Positions 44,407-53,012 of a stretch of 64,000 nucleotides of DNA are shown one piece after another (within the stretch, counting starts at the first letter, position 1; the number at the start of each line of letters is the position of its first letter). Origin of the DNA: Photobacterium leiognathi (GTDB lineage Bacteria > Pseudomonadota > Gammaproteobacteria > Enterobacterales > Vibrionaceae); NCBI RefSeq assembly GCF_030685535.1, contig NZ_CP131599.1, positions 310,001-374,000 on the forward strand, written 5' to 3'. The position numbers and the translations under genes were made by a program. The notes under the pieces were generated by a model. The model had not been told where the DNA came from and ran no database searches. It worked only from the letters and a program-made list of their open reading frames with translations.

Positions 44407-44829
44407 TTAGCGGCTAAGGAAAGCGTATCCTGTTGTAAATGCCGCTTCTTGGAACTGACGTAAGCCAGTATCACGGAAGTCGATACCCATAGGGTTACGC
44501 TTAAGCTTTTGCTTAATGTCTGCGTTAGACATGAAGTTAACATCAAGATCTGGGATCAGCTGGATCGCAGATTCTAGTTTGAAACCAATAGCGCTGCCTG
44601 CAAATTTACCGCGTGTTTCGCGAGTACGAATAACCACTTTATCTACTTTGTAATCATCAAGTAGTTTTTTAAATGCGAATTGGAAATCACGCATTTTTTG
44701 GTTATCTAGAGAATCTTCCATGATGAACTTTTGTGTACGACATTGAGGAATATCGAACATGCCATTTTGAAGTGAAAGAAGACAAATCACAGCTTCGTTA
44801 CTACGTAGCTCAACAGCACAAATTTTCAT
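44407..44829 (-). CDS. DUF3010 family protein
   Basis: A 140-residue protein starting MKICAVELRSNEAVICLL. The body, including RTRETRGKFAGSAIGFKLESAIQLI, matches DUF3010, a family known mainly from Vibrionaceae and relatives, with an RNase H/RuvC-like strand order. The function is unknown. A GTTAA-rich upstream region holds its promoter. It stands alone, convergent with chiA. Confidence 0.85.
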   Translation of the reverse strand: MKICAVELRSNEAVICLLSLQNGMFDIPQCRTQKFIMEDSLDNQKMRDFQFAFKKLLDDYKVDKVVIRTRETRGKFAGSAIGFKLESAIQLIPDLDVNFMSNADIKQKLKRNPMGIDFRDTGLRQFQEAAFTTGYAFLSR

Positions 44830-45099
44830 GTTAACACCTGAATCATAATATTTTGCCGCATATTGTAGGCGAAAAAGCGGCGTGCTGTTAGTAGCGATTG
44901 AATTTTTATTCCAGCTTTCTTTGTTTCTAAAATAAAAATCAACAAAACATCTATGACTGGTGTGCCATCAGGAACCTTTATTTAGCGAAGTGCTGAGGCG
45001 TTTTCAGGAAAACAGGAAGAAATAAAGATAATTTGTTCTCTTTTTCTTCAAAGAAGGGTGAAGCAAACTGATCTGGGATGGTTAACAAGGAGAGTAAAA

Positions 45100-45237
45100 A
45101 TGACGATAAATACAGCGATGTCGGATTTTTATCTTCAGCGTCTTATTGAAACGAATGATCCTGATGAGTATGAAGCGATCTTAAAAATGATCCGGCTATG
45201 CCACTGGCTGCCACATCAATTATTAGACGATGACTGA
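45100..45237 (+). CDS. 45-residue hypothetical protein
   Basis: The ORF starts MTINTAMSDFYLQRLIET and ends WLPHQLLDDD. It looks soluble, helical and acidic. A strong AAGGAG lies 7-12 bases before the ATG, and a bidirectional terminator follows 14 bases after the stop, so expression is likely. The family was not recognised. Confidence 0.6.
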   Translation: MTINTAMSDFYLQRLIETNDPDEYEAILKMIRLCHWLPHQLLDDD

Positions 45238-45251
45238 GTATTAGTAACTAT

Positions 45252-45295
45252 AAAGCCAATCGTAATACCTCTATGAGGTTCTTGTGATTGGCTTT
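45252..45295. terminator. Bidirectional terminator
   Basis: AAAGCCAATC pairs with GATTGGCTTT, with an inner ACCTC/GAGGT stem. It lies between the 45-residue ORF and the convergent 116-residue gene. Confidence 0.75.
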
Positions 45296-45309
45296 ATCTC
45301 ATCAACAGT

Positions 45310-45660
45310 TTAGCTTTTTTTCGCTGGCGTGTATGAGCGACCTGCAGCTTGGTAGGTTTCTTTATCGTTGATTTCAAACGTAGTGTAGAAGAACCAAGCG
45401 ATAAAGCGCATTAGCTCATCATCTGCATTCATTACCCACTCAGCAAGCTCTTCTTCTTCACCTTGCTCATTGGTTTGGGTAAAAACATGGTAAATACGCT
45501 GCTGACCGTCAATTTCAGCAATGCTGAAGTGACCAATCATTGCTGCGGCAGCTTCTGAGATTTCAGTTTCTTCGTTGTCTTTCAGTGCATTCAGGATCGC
45601 AGGTACGCTTTCTAATTGCGCTAATTCTTTGACTAAGATTTCAAATTCTTCTTGTTGCAT
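45310..45660 (-). CDS. Hypothetical acidic protein
   Basis: A 116-residue soluble protein, rich in Glu and Ala, beginning MQQEEFEILVKELAQLESV. It contains an aromatic stretch RFIAWFFYTTFEIND near the end. No known family was recognised. It is preceded by AAAGATG, with AGAGAT as a possible ribosome binding site. It may share a transcript with the metalloprotease gene 88 bases upstream. Confidence 0.65.
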   Translation of the reverse strand: MQQEEFEILVKELAQLESVPAILNALKDNEETEISEAAAAMIGHFSIAEIDGQQRIYHVFTQTNEQGEEEELAEWVMNADDELMRFIAWFFYTTFEINDKETYQAAGRSYTPAKKS

Positions 45661-45748
45661 CTTTACATATCTCTGTGAAGTTTCGCGCTATTGTAATAGC
45701 AATTAAGCGATTGGATCTAATTTTTCAGCAGCAAGATCTTCGCTGGGA

Positions 45749-46270
45749 TTATTTATTCTCGGCAGATTGATATACCACCCCCAATAATTCTAATTGGGTC
45801 AGATACATACGCATATCAAACTCAAGTTGGTGATAACGTGGTTCCATGTGCTGACATAACGCATAAAAGGATTTGTTGTGCTCTTTTTCACGTAAGTGCG
45901 CCAACTCATGGACAACAATCATACGTAGAAACTCAATAGGTGCGGTTTTAAAAACAGAGGCTATACGGATTTCATGTTTCGCCTTAAGCTTACTGCCATG
46001 AACGCGAGATATAAAAGTGTGTAAGCCTAATGCATGGTTGATAACGTTAATTTTATTATCGTATGCCACTTTACTGATAGGCGCTGATTTCTTTAAATAT
46101 TCGTTTTTTAACGCAATAACATAGTCGTAAAGAGCTTTTTCAGTTTTGATATTATGAGATGTCGGATAGCGCTTAAGTAACAGATCTTTCAACTTGTCAT
46201 TATCAAGAAGTTGTTGGACTTGCTCTGTAAGATGAGTGGGATAACCCTGAAGGTATTTTAGTTGCTGCAT
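45749..46270 (-). CDS. YgjP-like metallopeptidase (M48/DUF45 family)
   Basis: A 173-residue zinc-dependent peptidase-like protein. The HExxH motif is HELAH (H121, E122, H125), followed by the third ligand H131 in REKEHNKSFYALCQHM. This is the pattern of the DUF45/YgjP family. No membrane segment or signal is seen, so it is cytoplasmic. The biological substrate is unknown. Confidence 0.85.
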   Translation of the reverse strand: MQQLKYLQGYPTHLTEQVQQLLDNDKLKDLLLKRYPTSHNIKTEKALYDYVIALKNEYLKKSAPISKVAYDNKINVINHALGLHTFISRVHGSKLKAKHEIRIASVFKTAPIEFLRMIVVHELAHLREKEHNKSFYALCQHMEPRYHQLEFDMRMYLTQLELLGVVYQSAENK

Positions 46271-46393
46271 AAGATCGTAATAAGAGATTAAAGCGAAAAG
46301 GGCATGCTATAAGTTGATCGTAGATGAGGCAATGTATTATTTGATCACATAGAATGAATGTTAGTTATCAGCGGCTAAAAAGAAGGATTTATT

Positions 46394-46846
46394 ATGTCGT
46401 TACGTGTTCCACCACCAATACTGCTATTGTTGTCAATTTTGGGAATGTACTTACTTTCACGCTTCTATCCCGTCATGACATTCGACTTTGATGGCAAGAG
46501 TTTATTGATTTCAATGCTGTGTTTTATTGGTGTGATCCCAGGCTTTACGGCCATTATTGCTTTTGCTAAAGCCAATACCACTATTGATCCTCGTTACCCA
46601 CAAAAAACGTCACGTTTAGTCACTACTGGTATTTACCGATTTACCCGTAACCCGATGTATTTAGGTTTAGTGTTCTTTTTATTCGCTGCCGCATTTTACT
46701 TTTCGGCGTTAAGCTGTTTTGTTGTGGTGCCTGTCTTTATTTGGGTGATGAATAATTTTCAAATAGAGCCAGAAGAGGCGGTGTTACTGGCGATGTTTGG
46801 TGAAGATTATCAACACTATTGCCAAACAGTGCGTCGTTGGTGTTAG
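46394..46846 (+). CDS. Isoprenylcysteine methyltransferase-like membrane protein
   Basis: A 150-residue membrane protein with four hydrophobic segments. The C-terminal motif TTGIYRFTRNPMYLG, followed by EPEEAVLLAMFGEDYQHYCQTVRRW, is the signature of the bacterial ICMT/PEMT-like methyltransferase family. These use S-adenosylmethionine on lipid or thiol substrates, mostly unknown in bacteria. An AGAAGGA ribosome binding site precedes the ATG. It is 130 bases upstream of mogA on the same strand. Confidence 0.85.
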   Translation: MSLRVPPPILLLLSILGMYLLSRFYPVMTFDFDGKSLLISMLCFIGVIPGFTAIIAFAKANTTIDPRYPQKTSRLVTTGIYRFTRNPMYLGLVFFLFAAAFYFSALSCFVVVPVFIWVMNNFQIEPEEAVLLAMFGEDYQHYCQTVRRWC

Positions 46847-46872
46847 CTTATTTGTCATTAAGCAAAGAGCAA

Positions 46873-46980
46873 ATGAAAATAACGGTTTACCTGCTCGTGA
46901 TTTTCCTTACACTGACGAGCACGTTATTTTGTTACTCACAAGTAGCAAAGAGACAAACGAAACTGAGGGAAAATAAATGA
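46873..46980 (+). CDS. 35-residue membrane peptide overlapping the mogA start, candidate
   Basis: The ORF starts MKITVYLLVIFLTLTS, one hydrophobic segment, and ends with a basic tail LRENK. Its TGA stop overlaps the mogA ATG (ATGA), an arrangement typical of coupled translation. The ribosome binding site (GAG) is weak. A TGCTCGT/ACGAGCA inverted repeat lies inside it and could be a regulatory hairpin instead. It may be chance. Confidence 0.35.
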   Translation: MKITVYLLVIFLTLTSTLFCYSQVAKRQTKLRENK

Positions 46981-47510
46981 GCAAAGCGAAAATTGGTATT
47001 GTTACAGTCAGTGATCGTGCAAGTGCTGGCGTTTACGAAGATATTTCAGGCCAAGCTATTATCGATACTTTGAATGACTATTTAACCTCAGAATGGGAAC
47101 CAGTATATAAAGTGATCCCAGACGAGCAAGATGTTATTGAAGTTACATTAATTGATATGGCGGATGTACAAAACTGTAGTTTGATCGTAACTACAGGTGG
47201 TACTGGCCCAGCTAAGCGTGATGTAACACCTGAAGCGACAGAAGCTGTGTGTGATCGTATGATGCCAGGCTTCGGTGAGCTAATGCGTGCTGAATCATTA
47301 AAGTTTGTACCAACCGCAATTTTGTCTCGTCAAACAGCTGGTCTACGTGGTGATAGCTTAATTGTTAACTTACCAGGTAAGCCAAAGTCTATTCGTGAGT
47401 GTTTAGATGCAGTATTCCCTGCGATTCCATACTGTATTGATCTGATGGAAGGCCCATTCCTTGAATGCGATGAATCAGTGATTAAGCCATTCCGTCCTAA
47501 ACAGAAGTAA
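46977..47510 (+). CDS. mogA: Molybdopterin adenylyltransferase
   Basis: MogA adenylates molybdopterin so that molybdate can be inserted, a step needed for enzymes such as TorZ. The 177-residue protein has SDRASAGVYED near the start, LIVTTGGTGPAKRDVTPEAT in the nucleotide-binding centre, and PGFGELMR and LPGKPKSIRECL later. It resembles E. coli MogA more than MoaB. GAGGG lies 8-12 bases before the ATG. It is followed directly by an inverted-repeat element that separates it from its probable terminator. Confidence 0.92.
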   Translation: MSKAKIGIVTVSDRASAGVYEDISGQAIIDTLNDYLTSEWEPVYKVIPDEQDVIEVTLIDMADVQNCSLIVTTGGTGPAKRDVTPEATEAVCDRMMPGFGELMRAESLKFVPTAILSRQTAGLRGDSLIVNLPGKPKSIRECLDAVFPAIPYCIDLMEGPFLECDESVIKPFRPKQK

Positions 47511-47516
47511 AGTATT

Positions 47517-47784
47517 TATACCCAAGTAACTTCAAGATGTAGTGTTCAGCGAGACGACCTTAGTTCTCAGGCGCGGCAACGATTCGAAGATATAGTGGTT
47601 CTACATTGAGAATCGTTAACAAAGTCTGAGAGCTAAGGACGCTTGCCCTTTGGGAGCGTGTCACTGAGCCGACTTCTTGCGTCAGACAACTTGGAAATAG
47701 CTCGCTATTCCGCTTCGTTGTCTTCCTTGAATTCAACTCAGTGACCTCGCTCTGAATCAGGTATCTTGAAGTCACTTGGGTATA
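47517..47784. mobile_element. MITE-like inverted-repeat element
   Basis: The element is 268 bp long and starts TATACCCAAGTAACTTCAAG. It ends with the reverse complement of almost the same sequence, ending CACTTGGGTATA. The terminal repeats match over about 22 bases with a few differences, and inner parts also pair (for example AGTCGGCTCAGTGACACGC-type palindromes). It encodes no transposase, and the 72-codon frame inside is not credible. Similar palindromic repeats are common between genes in Vibrionaceae (recollection, not searched). A TA on both sides could be the target duplication. Confidence 0.7.
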
Positions 47785-47794
47785 TTAATATAAG

Positions 47795-47824
47795 AAAGAG
47801 TAACCAATAGGTTGCTCTTTTTTT
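47795..47824 (+). terminator. Intrinsic terminator beyond the element, probably that of mogA
   Basis: AAAGAGTAACC pairs with GGTTGCTCTTT (one mismatch) around a 4-base loop and is followed by TTTT. No other plus-strand gene ends here. Confidence 0.8.
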
Positions 47825-48253
47825 ATGTGTAAAGACTAAAATAATGTATATATATACAGCTTTTTTTGTATTTAGTTGAATACCAATGTCAGTTTTCTGT
47901 AAATAAAAATAGCGTTTGATCACGAAATGAAAAATATTAATCATTGATCTTCCGAATAGATTAATTCAATTTTTCAAAACTGAAATTCAAATAAAAAATG
48001 GAAATAAAAAAAGCATTTAAAAACAAATGTTTATTTGATTTCATAAATTACTATAGAGACTGATTTAATATGTTTGGTTTAAAATTGAGCAATATTGGTA
48101 TTGGTTATAGTCATTTGTTTTTAACGTATTATTATAATATTCTATGCAACCGAAGAGAGCTCTCTCTTAATATTATATGCATCGTAAAGTGTATTTTTCC
48201 GTTATTAAAATAAAAAACTATGTTTTATAGTTATATTATCAACAGGCTCGAAT
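47825..48253. other. Long AT-rich spacer
   Basis: About 430 bases with no credible ORF. A 12-base palindrome AGAGAGCTCTCT lies near 48155. The region probably contains the promoter of the next gene, but no boxes stand out. Confidence 0.35.
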
Positions 48254-48532
48254 ATGGACGTTAAACAAAGCTGGGGCTTTATTTCAATTTCAATCGGTAT
48301 TGTTTCATTACTATGGGCAAGCATTTCACTAAGCGGCATGGTAGGACAAGAACATGTTTTGCTAGAAATGGGGTCTTATATTCATGCGAGTAGCACGGAT
48401 TTATCTAATACCAATTATGCAGATAAAGTGATGGCTGCTGAGCGACATAAGAATTTTGTGGTATTACTAAGTGGTTTAGTGATGGCACTGTTAGGCTCTA
48501 TCATGATCAAAGGACGCTTTAATAAATTTTAA
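48254..48532 (+). CDS. Small membrane protein of unknown function
   Basis: A 92-residue protein with hydrophobic segments at about 8-27 and 67-83 and a polar loop between them. It starts MDVKQSWGFISISIGIVS. The ribosome binding site is weak (AACAGG). It stands alone after a long AT-rich spacer. No family was recognised. Confidence 0.6.
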   Translation: MDVKQSWGFISISIGIVSLLWASISLSGMVGQEHVLLEMGSYIHASSTDLSNTNYADKVMAAERHKNFVVLLSGLVMALLGSIMIKGRFNKF

Positions 48533-48578
48533 GTTCTTCTTTTACCTAGATCATATACTGTTGTTAGAGATAGAAAGA

Positions 48579-48620
48579 AATCCGCAACAAAATAGAAAGG
48601 TTGCGGATTGCTTTTGTTTT
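48579..48620. terminator. Bidirectional intrinsic terminator
   Basis: AATCCGCAAC pairs with GTTGCGGATT around an 11-base loop. T-rich tails are present on both sides (GCTTTTGTTTT on plus, TCTTTCT on minus). It serves the convergent small membrane protein and creA. Confidence 0.85.
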
Positions 48621-49107
48621 ATTGCGCCGATGGCGTTGCCACATCTTTTGCAACGTAAGCTTTGGTTCCCCAAAGTGGCACAGTCGATAGGCTATGCTTA
48701 TAGCTACCTGATGTTTCCTTCGTTGAGTAGGATAAATACATCAATGTTTCAGATTCAGGATCGTAAATACGACGGATCTTCATCGTCTTAAAGAAAATAC
48801 TCTTCGACTTTTTAAATACCACTTCACCTGATTTAGATTTATCAATTTTCGCGATCATTTCTGGGGTAATTTCACCCGTTTGACGACAAGATATTGATGA
48901 ATCTGAAGGATCAGCAAGGCTTAAATCTGCCTCAATACTTGCAATATGACATGTTACACCCGGCACTAATGGGTCAACTAATGTGTTTAATTTAATGTCT
49001 TTGGTGGTGAAAACACCAAGAGATACATCACCAACTTCATTATCTGAGCAACCACTGACTAATGCTGTTGATGCAATCAGACCTGCCAACATAATGGCTT
49101 TTTTCAT
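48619..49107 (-). CDS. creA: CreA family protein
   Basis: A 162-residue exported protein. The signal ends ALVSGC (lipobox cysteine at residue 20). The segments VGDVSLGVFTTKDIKL, DPLVPGVTCHIASI and SISCRQTGEI match CreA, a conserved periplasmic protein whose gene neighbours creBC in E. coli but whose role is unknown. The two-component creBC genes are not present here. A GGAG ribosome binding site lies upstream. Confidence 0.88.
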   Translation of the reverse strand: MKKAIMLAGLIASTALVSGCSDNEVGDVSLGVFTTKDIKLNTLVDPLVPGVTCHIASIEADLSLADPSDSSISCRQTGEITPEMIAKIDKSKSGEVVFKKSKSIFFKTMKIRRIYDPESETLMYLSYSTKETSGSYKHSLSTVPLWGTKAYVAKDVATPSAQ

Positions 49108-49610
49108 TATTCACTCCTTGGTGTCTTCGTCGTAAATGATTGATGTTTTAAACGACAGATTGAATAACTATGTTTATACGTTAAAAAATGACATTTTTCA
49201 CTAAAGTGTTTGATCTTTGGGCAAGATTTGAAGCTACTTGGATTTTAGACAAAAAAAACCGAGATACGGCTTGAGTAACTCGGAAAAGTGGCGCTACAAG
49301 GCTCCAAATTGAGAACAGATAATAAAGAGGCTAGTATCGTTCAAAAAACAAGCATTTTAGATGCTGACTACTAATAGTACGGAAAAAAATTAGAAAAAGT
49401 TTATTTTAAAATTAAGATTTTATCTTATTGTTTTAAAAGTAATTTAAGCTATGTTTGAAAGAGGGGAGTATTTTCAAAAGTGTTATATTTATACCGTTTT
49501 TTCAAAAATGTACTTTTCATAACGTTCAAATACACATAGGATAAATGTAACGGTAATGTTACAAGGAAATTTGTTAGGGACTCCACAATTACTGTCTATG
49601 GGAGGATATT
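49108..49610. other. Intergenic region without a credible gene
   Basis: About 500 bases, AT-rich. A CCGAG/CTCGG pair spans about 49259-49283. It lies between the divergent creA and the next gene and must hold both promoters. Nothing else stands out. Confidence 0.35.
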
Positions 49611-49946
49611 ATGTCGAATATTCTTACTTTTCCAGTAAAAGAACAGCCGAAAGAACGTACACCTTTAGAGACAATTGTAGAGCAAGAACTACTGGATTTA
49701 GGTGCAGATCAATACATGATTGATGTCGTGATCGAGCGCATGGAAAAGTTTTTAGCACTAGCATCGTTTGAATTCGATTTGAAAATGAAAGTATCTAAGG
49801 AGTGTTTAGAAGAAATGAACGAAAATGTATTTCCTGCTATTTCGGAAATGCAAGCATCGGTCAGAGATACAATGAATGAGATCTTAACAGAACGTGTTCT
49901 GCATGAGATCCGTCTTTATAATCTTGAAATGCAAGCTGTACGATAA
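49611..49946 (+). CDS. Hypothetical helical protein
   Basis: A 111-residue, mostly helical, acidic protein beginning MSNILTFPVKEQPKERTPLETIVEQEL. The N-terminal block has a short linear motif feel and the rest could form a helical bundle. TGGGAGG is 6-12 bases before the ATG, a strong ribosome binding site. No family was recognised. It is a single gene with a terminator. Confidence 0.7.
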   Translation: MSNILTFPVKEQPKERTPLETIVEQELLDLGADQYMIDVVIERMEKFLALASFEFDLKMKVSKECLEEMNENVFPAISEMQASVRDTMNEILTERVLHEIRLYNLEMQAVR

Positions 49947-50006
49947 CATCGACCATTTATATATCCATTTTGTTACAGATAGTACTTATGAATGATTCAC
50001 CACAAT

Positions 50007-50038
50007 AAAGCCACTGTTTATCAGTGGCTTTACTTTTT
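50007..50038 (+). terminator. Intrinsic terminator
   Basis: The perfect stem AAAGCCACTG with CAGTGGCTTT and a 5-base loop is followed by ACTTTTTT. Confidence 0.9.
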
Positions 50039-50124
50039 TGTCATCAAAACCGCGCTATTCTGAAACTCTTCCGTCATTTACGATTTTTATACTTACACCA
50101 AATTACGCACTGTTTGGTGAGAGT

Positions 50125-51882
50125 ATGAGTGTTAATACACCTTTTTTGCTACCACGTAAAACGCCACTTGGTATCGCTGAAAATGTTGCTGAATGGGCAA
50201 CAGGGCTAAAGCAGTTAAATCATTATTACTTACAACGTCCAATAGGTGCTGATTGCACAACGTTTTTGCGTTATGCCTTAGATTCGTTAGGCATTGATTA
50301 TCAAGTTCAGCGTGGTTCGTTACACAATATTCCGCAACATGGCTCAACCTTAATTGTGGCTAATCATCCGCTTGGTGGGGTTGAAGGGATCATTCTTGCT
50401 GAGATCTTATTGTCTATTCGTAATGATATAAAAATCATGGCGAATCAATATCTCAAAACTGTACCTGAACTTGATTCATTATTTATTGGTGTCGATGTAT
50501 TTGATAATCACAATACAGTGAAAGCCAATGCCAAAGCAGTAAGAGAGGCGCATCAACACCTTTCTGATGGTGGATTATTACTGGTATTTCCGGCGGGTGA
50601 AGTTTCTACCAAAGATCAAAAAAAGCGTTTAGTTGATAAAAACTGGAATCGTTCAGTCAGTCGTTTTATTCGCCGACATCAAGCCTCTGTGGTGCCTATC
50701 TATATTAAAGGTGAAAACAGCCGTCAGTTTTATTTAGCGGGGAAAATTCATCCATTACTGCGCACTATGATGTTAGGGCGAGAAATGCTAAATAAACGTA
50801 AACAAACGATCGGACTGGCAATTGGTGAAACGATTCAATATTCGGAAGTGAAGAATATTACTGATGATAGGTTATTAGTGAATTACCTTCGCTTAAATAC
50901 TTATTTGTTAGGTTCGGTCATCACGGCAACACAAAAGCATACTGATAATCTTCCAACGGCAACGCCCATTCATCCTCCTATTGCAAAACCTCTGCTCGTT
51001 ACAGAAATTGCACATTTACCCAGTGAGCAAAAGTTACTCGAAAACACTCGCTTTGATGTGTACTGCACAACCGCCAATGATGCACCGCATTTACTCAAAG
51101 AGATTGGGCGTATTCGTGAAGAAAGCTTTCGTGCGGTAGGAGAAGGCACAGGGAAGGCGTTAGATTTAGATCGTTTTGATGACTTCTATTACCATTTATT
51201 GGTATGGGATAAAGAACAACAGCAAGTGGTTGGTGCTTATCGTTTAGGTGCTGTAGATAAGATCATGGGAGCTCATGGTGTTGATGGACTGTATTCAAGA
51301 ACGCTCTTTCACTATGACAATGCATTAGTTGCGCAATTAGGGCAATCACTTGAGTTAGGCCGCTCTGTGGTCGCGAAACCGTATCAACGAAGTTTGAGTG
51401 CCTTGATGCTATTGTGGAAAGGTATTTGTCAGTTTGTGGCTCTTAATCCTCAATATACCCATTTGTTTGGCCCTGTCAGTATTAGTAATGATTACAGCTT
51501 AGAAGCTCGCCAGTTATTGGCTGCAAGTTTAGAGGTGCATCATTATGATCAACAAAGTGCATATTTGGTAAAGCCGAGTTATCCGTTGTCAAAAAGTGAG
51601 TCTTGTTATCATCATCCTGACACGTTGGCGGCACTGGCAGATATTCAATTGTTATCGAAAGTGGTAAGTCGACTTGATGACGAGAATAAAGGCGTTCCTG
51701 TTTTATTGAGGCAATATTTAGGGCTTAATGGCAAGTTGCTTTGCTTTAATGTCGATCCCGCTTTTAATGATGCTTTAGATGGTTTGATTGTAGTGGACTT
51801 GTGCCAAGTACCAGAAAAAAACTTAGCGAAGTATATGGGAACAGCACAAACACAACAGTATTTATCCCATCATCAACAATAG
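50125..51882 (+). CDS. olsF: Bifunctional ornithine-lipid synthase, OlsF type
   Basis: A protein of about 585 residues that fuses two acyltransferase domains. The N-terminal half is PlsC/OlsA-like, with NHPLGGVEG (H81) and later FPAGEVS. The C-terminal half is OlsB-like (GNAT-fold, hemolysin-type), with RIREESFRAVGEG, DFYYHLLVWD and LELGRSVVAKPYQRS. Such OlsF fusions make phosphorus-free ornithine lipids, as known for a V. cholerae homologue. The usual HxxxxD acid of PlsC is a glutamate here. A TTG start at 50038 would run through the upstream terminator, so the ATG at 50125 with GGTGAGAG upstream is chosen. Confidence 0.85.
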   Translation: MSVNTPFLLPRKTPLGIAENVAEWATGLKQLNHYYLQRPIGADCTTFLRYALDSLGIDYQVQRGSLHNIPQHGSTLIVANHPLGGVEGIILAEILLSIRNDIKIMANQYLKTVPELDSLFIGVDVFDNHNTVKANAKAVREAHQHLSDGGLLLVFPAGEVSTKDQKKRLVDKNWNRSVSRFIRRHQASVVPIYIKGENSRQFYLAGKIHPLLRTMMLGREMLNKRKQTIGLAIGETIQYSEVKNITDDRLLVNYLRLNTYLLGSVITATQKHTDNLPTATPIHPPIAKPLLVTEIAHLPSEQKLLENTRFDVYCTTANDAPHLLKEIGRIREESFRAVGEGTGKALDLDRFDDFYYHLLVWDKEQQQVVGAYRLGAVDKIMGAHGVDGLYSRTLFHYDNALVAQLGQSLELGRSVVAKPYQRSLSALMLLWKGICQFVALNPQYTHLFGPVSISNDYSLEARQLLAASLEVHHYDQQSAYLVKPSYPLSKSESCYHHPDTLAALADIQLLSKVVSRLDDENKGVPVLLRQYLGLNGKLLCFNVDPAFNDALDGLIVVDLCQVPEKNLAKYMGTAQTQQYLSHHQQ

Positions 51883-51890
51883 CGAATGTA

Positions 51891-51935
51891 AAACGAGGCA
51901 TAGTAGTCAACAGTGCTATTTATGCCTCGTTTATG
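51891..51935. terminator. Terminator between olsF and the convergent membrane protein gene
   Basis: AAACGAGGCATA pairs perfectly with TATGCCTCGTTT around an 18-base loop. Confidence 0.75.
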
Positions 51936-51946
51936 TTGTTGTGTCG

Positions 51947-52981
51947 TTATTTACCTAACTGCCATAGCTTTTCTGCTTTTGTACCAATCACCCAAAAGCT
52001 CAACGCAAGGATAGCGAAAAACAGTGCTTTGTGGATTTCACCCCAAAAGTATTCGATATACTCGGTATACAACACGATAAGTGTATAGATAATGCCAAAC
52101 GAGCGTGACAACATATCGTTATTTTTAATACCTATTACAATTGCCGCAGCACTACAGATCAAAGCCAGAATGGTCCATGACCATAGTTCAATTTGTTTTA
52201 TTTGCGACCATTCATGCAGGCTATGGTAATTACCAAAGATGGTGAGCAGCCAAAGTGAAGTAAAGAAATATAAGAGGCCAGCAAAGCGTGTTGCTTCAGT
52301 CAACGGCTTTAATGGCGATAGCTTAGGGAACAACAAACTAAGACCAATAACAAATAGACCAAAGTAAGCAAATTGCAGCGGTATATTCATACCAAAGAAC
52401 TGATAGTGGTTTTCACTTAAATACGCTGTTTCAGAGAGTAAGTAGATCCCTGCAGCTAATAAGCCAAATAACCAGATCAAAACAGATTTAAGTCTGATCC
52501 CTAAGATCAAATAGATCACAGCGGGAATGGCAATGAAAAGACTTTCTCGCCAGTGCTCTGCAATGGCTGTTTTACTGAAAAAGCCAACGGATACCGCCGT
52601 GAGCAAGACACCGAAAAAGAAAATAGCTTCATTACTCACGGTTTTAAGTGGATATTTGAGCCGCCTTTTAACCCCGAGATAATATAAGCCGACAGATGTC
52701 AGTGCAGTTACTACGGTCAGTACACTCGCAGGGGTATTGATTAATTTAGCAAGCAACGACATAAGGTAGTCGTCTGCAATTAACAGTAAGACAGAGAGTA
52801 CAAAGCAGGCGATAGCAATCCAGAATGAATACACAGCAAGGAGTTTCCAATCAAAGCTAGCTACGTGATAGCTTTTACGTAGTGTTTCGCCTTGCTCTGG
52901 ATTAACGAGTGCTTCTTGTTCCCAATGGGTGATCATCTCATCAATAATTTGTGCTTTGCGTTTATTGAGTTTGAGTGTCAT
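51947..52981 (-). CDS. Multi-pass membrane protein, possibly DUF2157
   Basis: A 344-residue protein with a soluble N-terminal part of about 45 residues (MTLKLNKRKAQIIDEMITHWEQ) and then eight to ten hydrophobic segments. The layout and the N-terminal helix resemble DUF2157 membrane proteins, but the match is loose. The start of the Cys-rich protein's stop region is 31 bases upstream on the same strand, so the two may be co-transcribed. The function is unknown. Confidence 0.7.
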   Translation of the reverse strand: MTLKLNKRKAQIIDEMITHWEQEALVNPEQGETLRKSYHVASFDWKLLAVYSFWIAIACFVLSVLLLIADDYLMSLLAKLINTPASVLTVVTALTSVGLYYLGVKRRLKYPLKTVSNEAIFFFGVLLTAVSVGFFSKTAIAEHWRESLFIAIPAVIYLILGIRLKSVLIWLFGLLAAGIYLLSETAYLSENHYQFFGMNIPLQFAYFGLFVIGLSLLFPKLSPLKPLTEATRFAGLLYFFTSLWLLTIFGNYHSLHEWSQIKQIELWSWTILALICSAAAIVIGIKNNDMLSRSFGIIYTLIVLYTEYIEYFWGEIHKALFFAILALSFWVIGTKAEKLWQLGK

Positions 52982-53012
52982 TTAATCATCCTTGTGAAAG
53001 GCTTAATTGCTA

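Noticed and set aside
47560..47775. 71-codon frame inside the inverted-repeat element
   Set aside because: The element is palindromic and non-coding in character, and the frame has no family resemblance.
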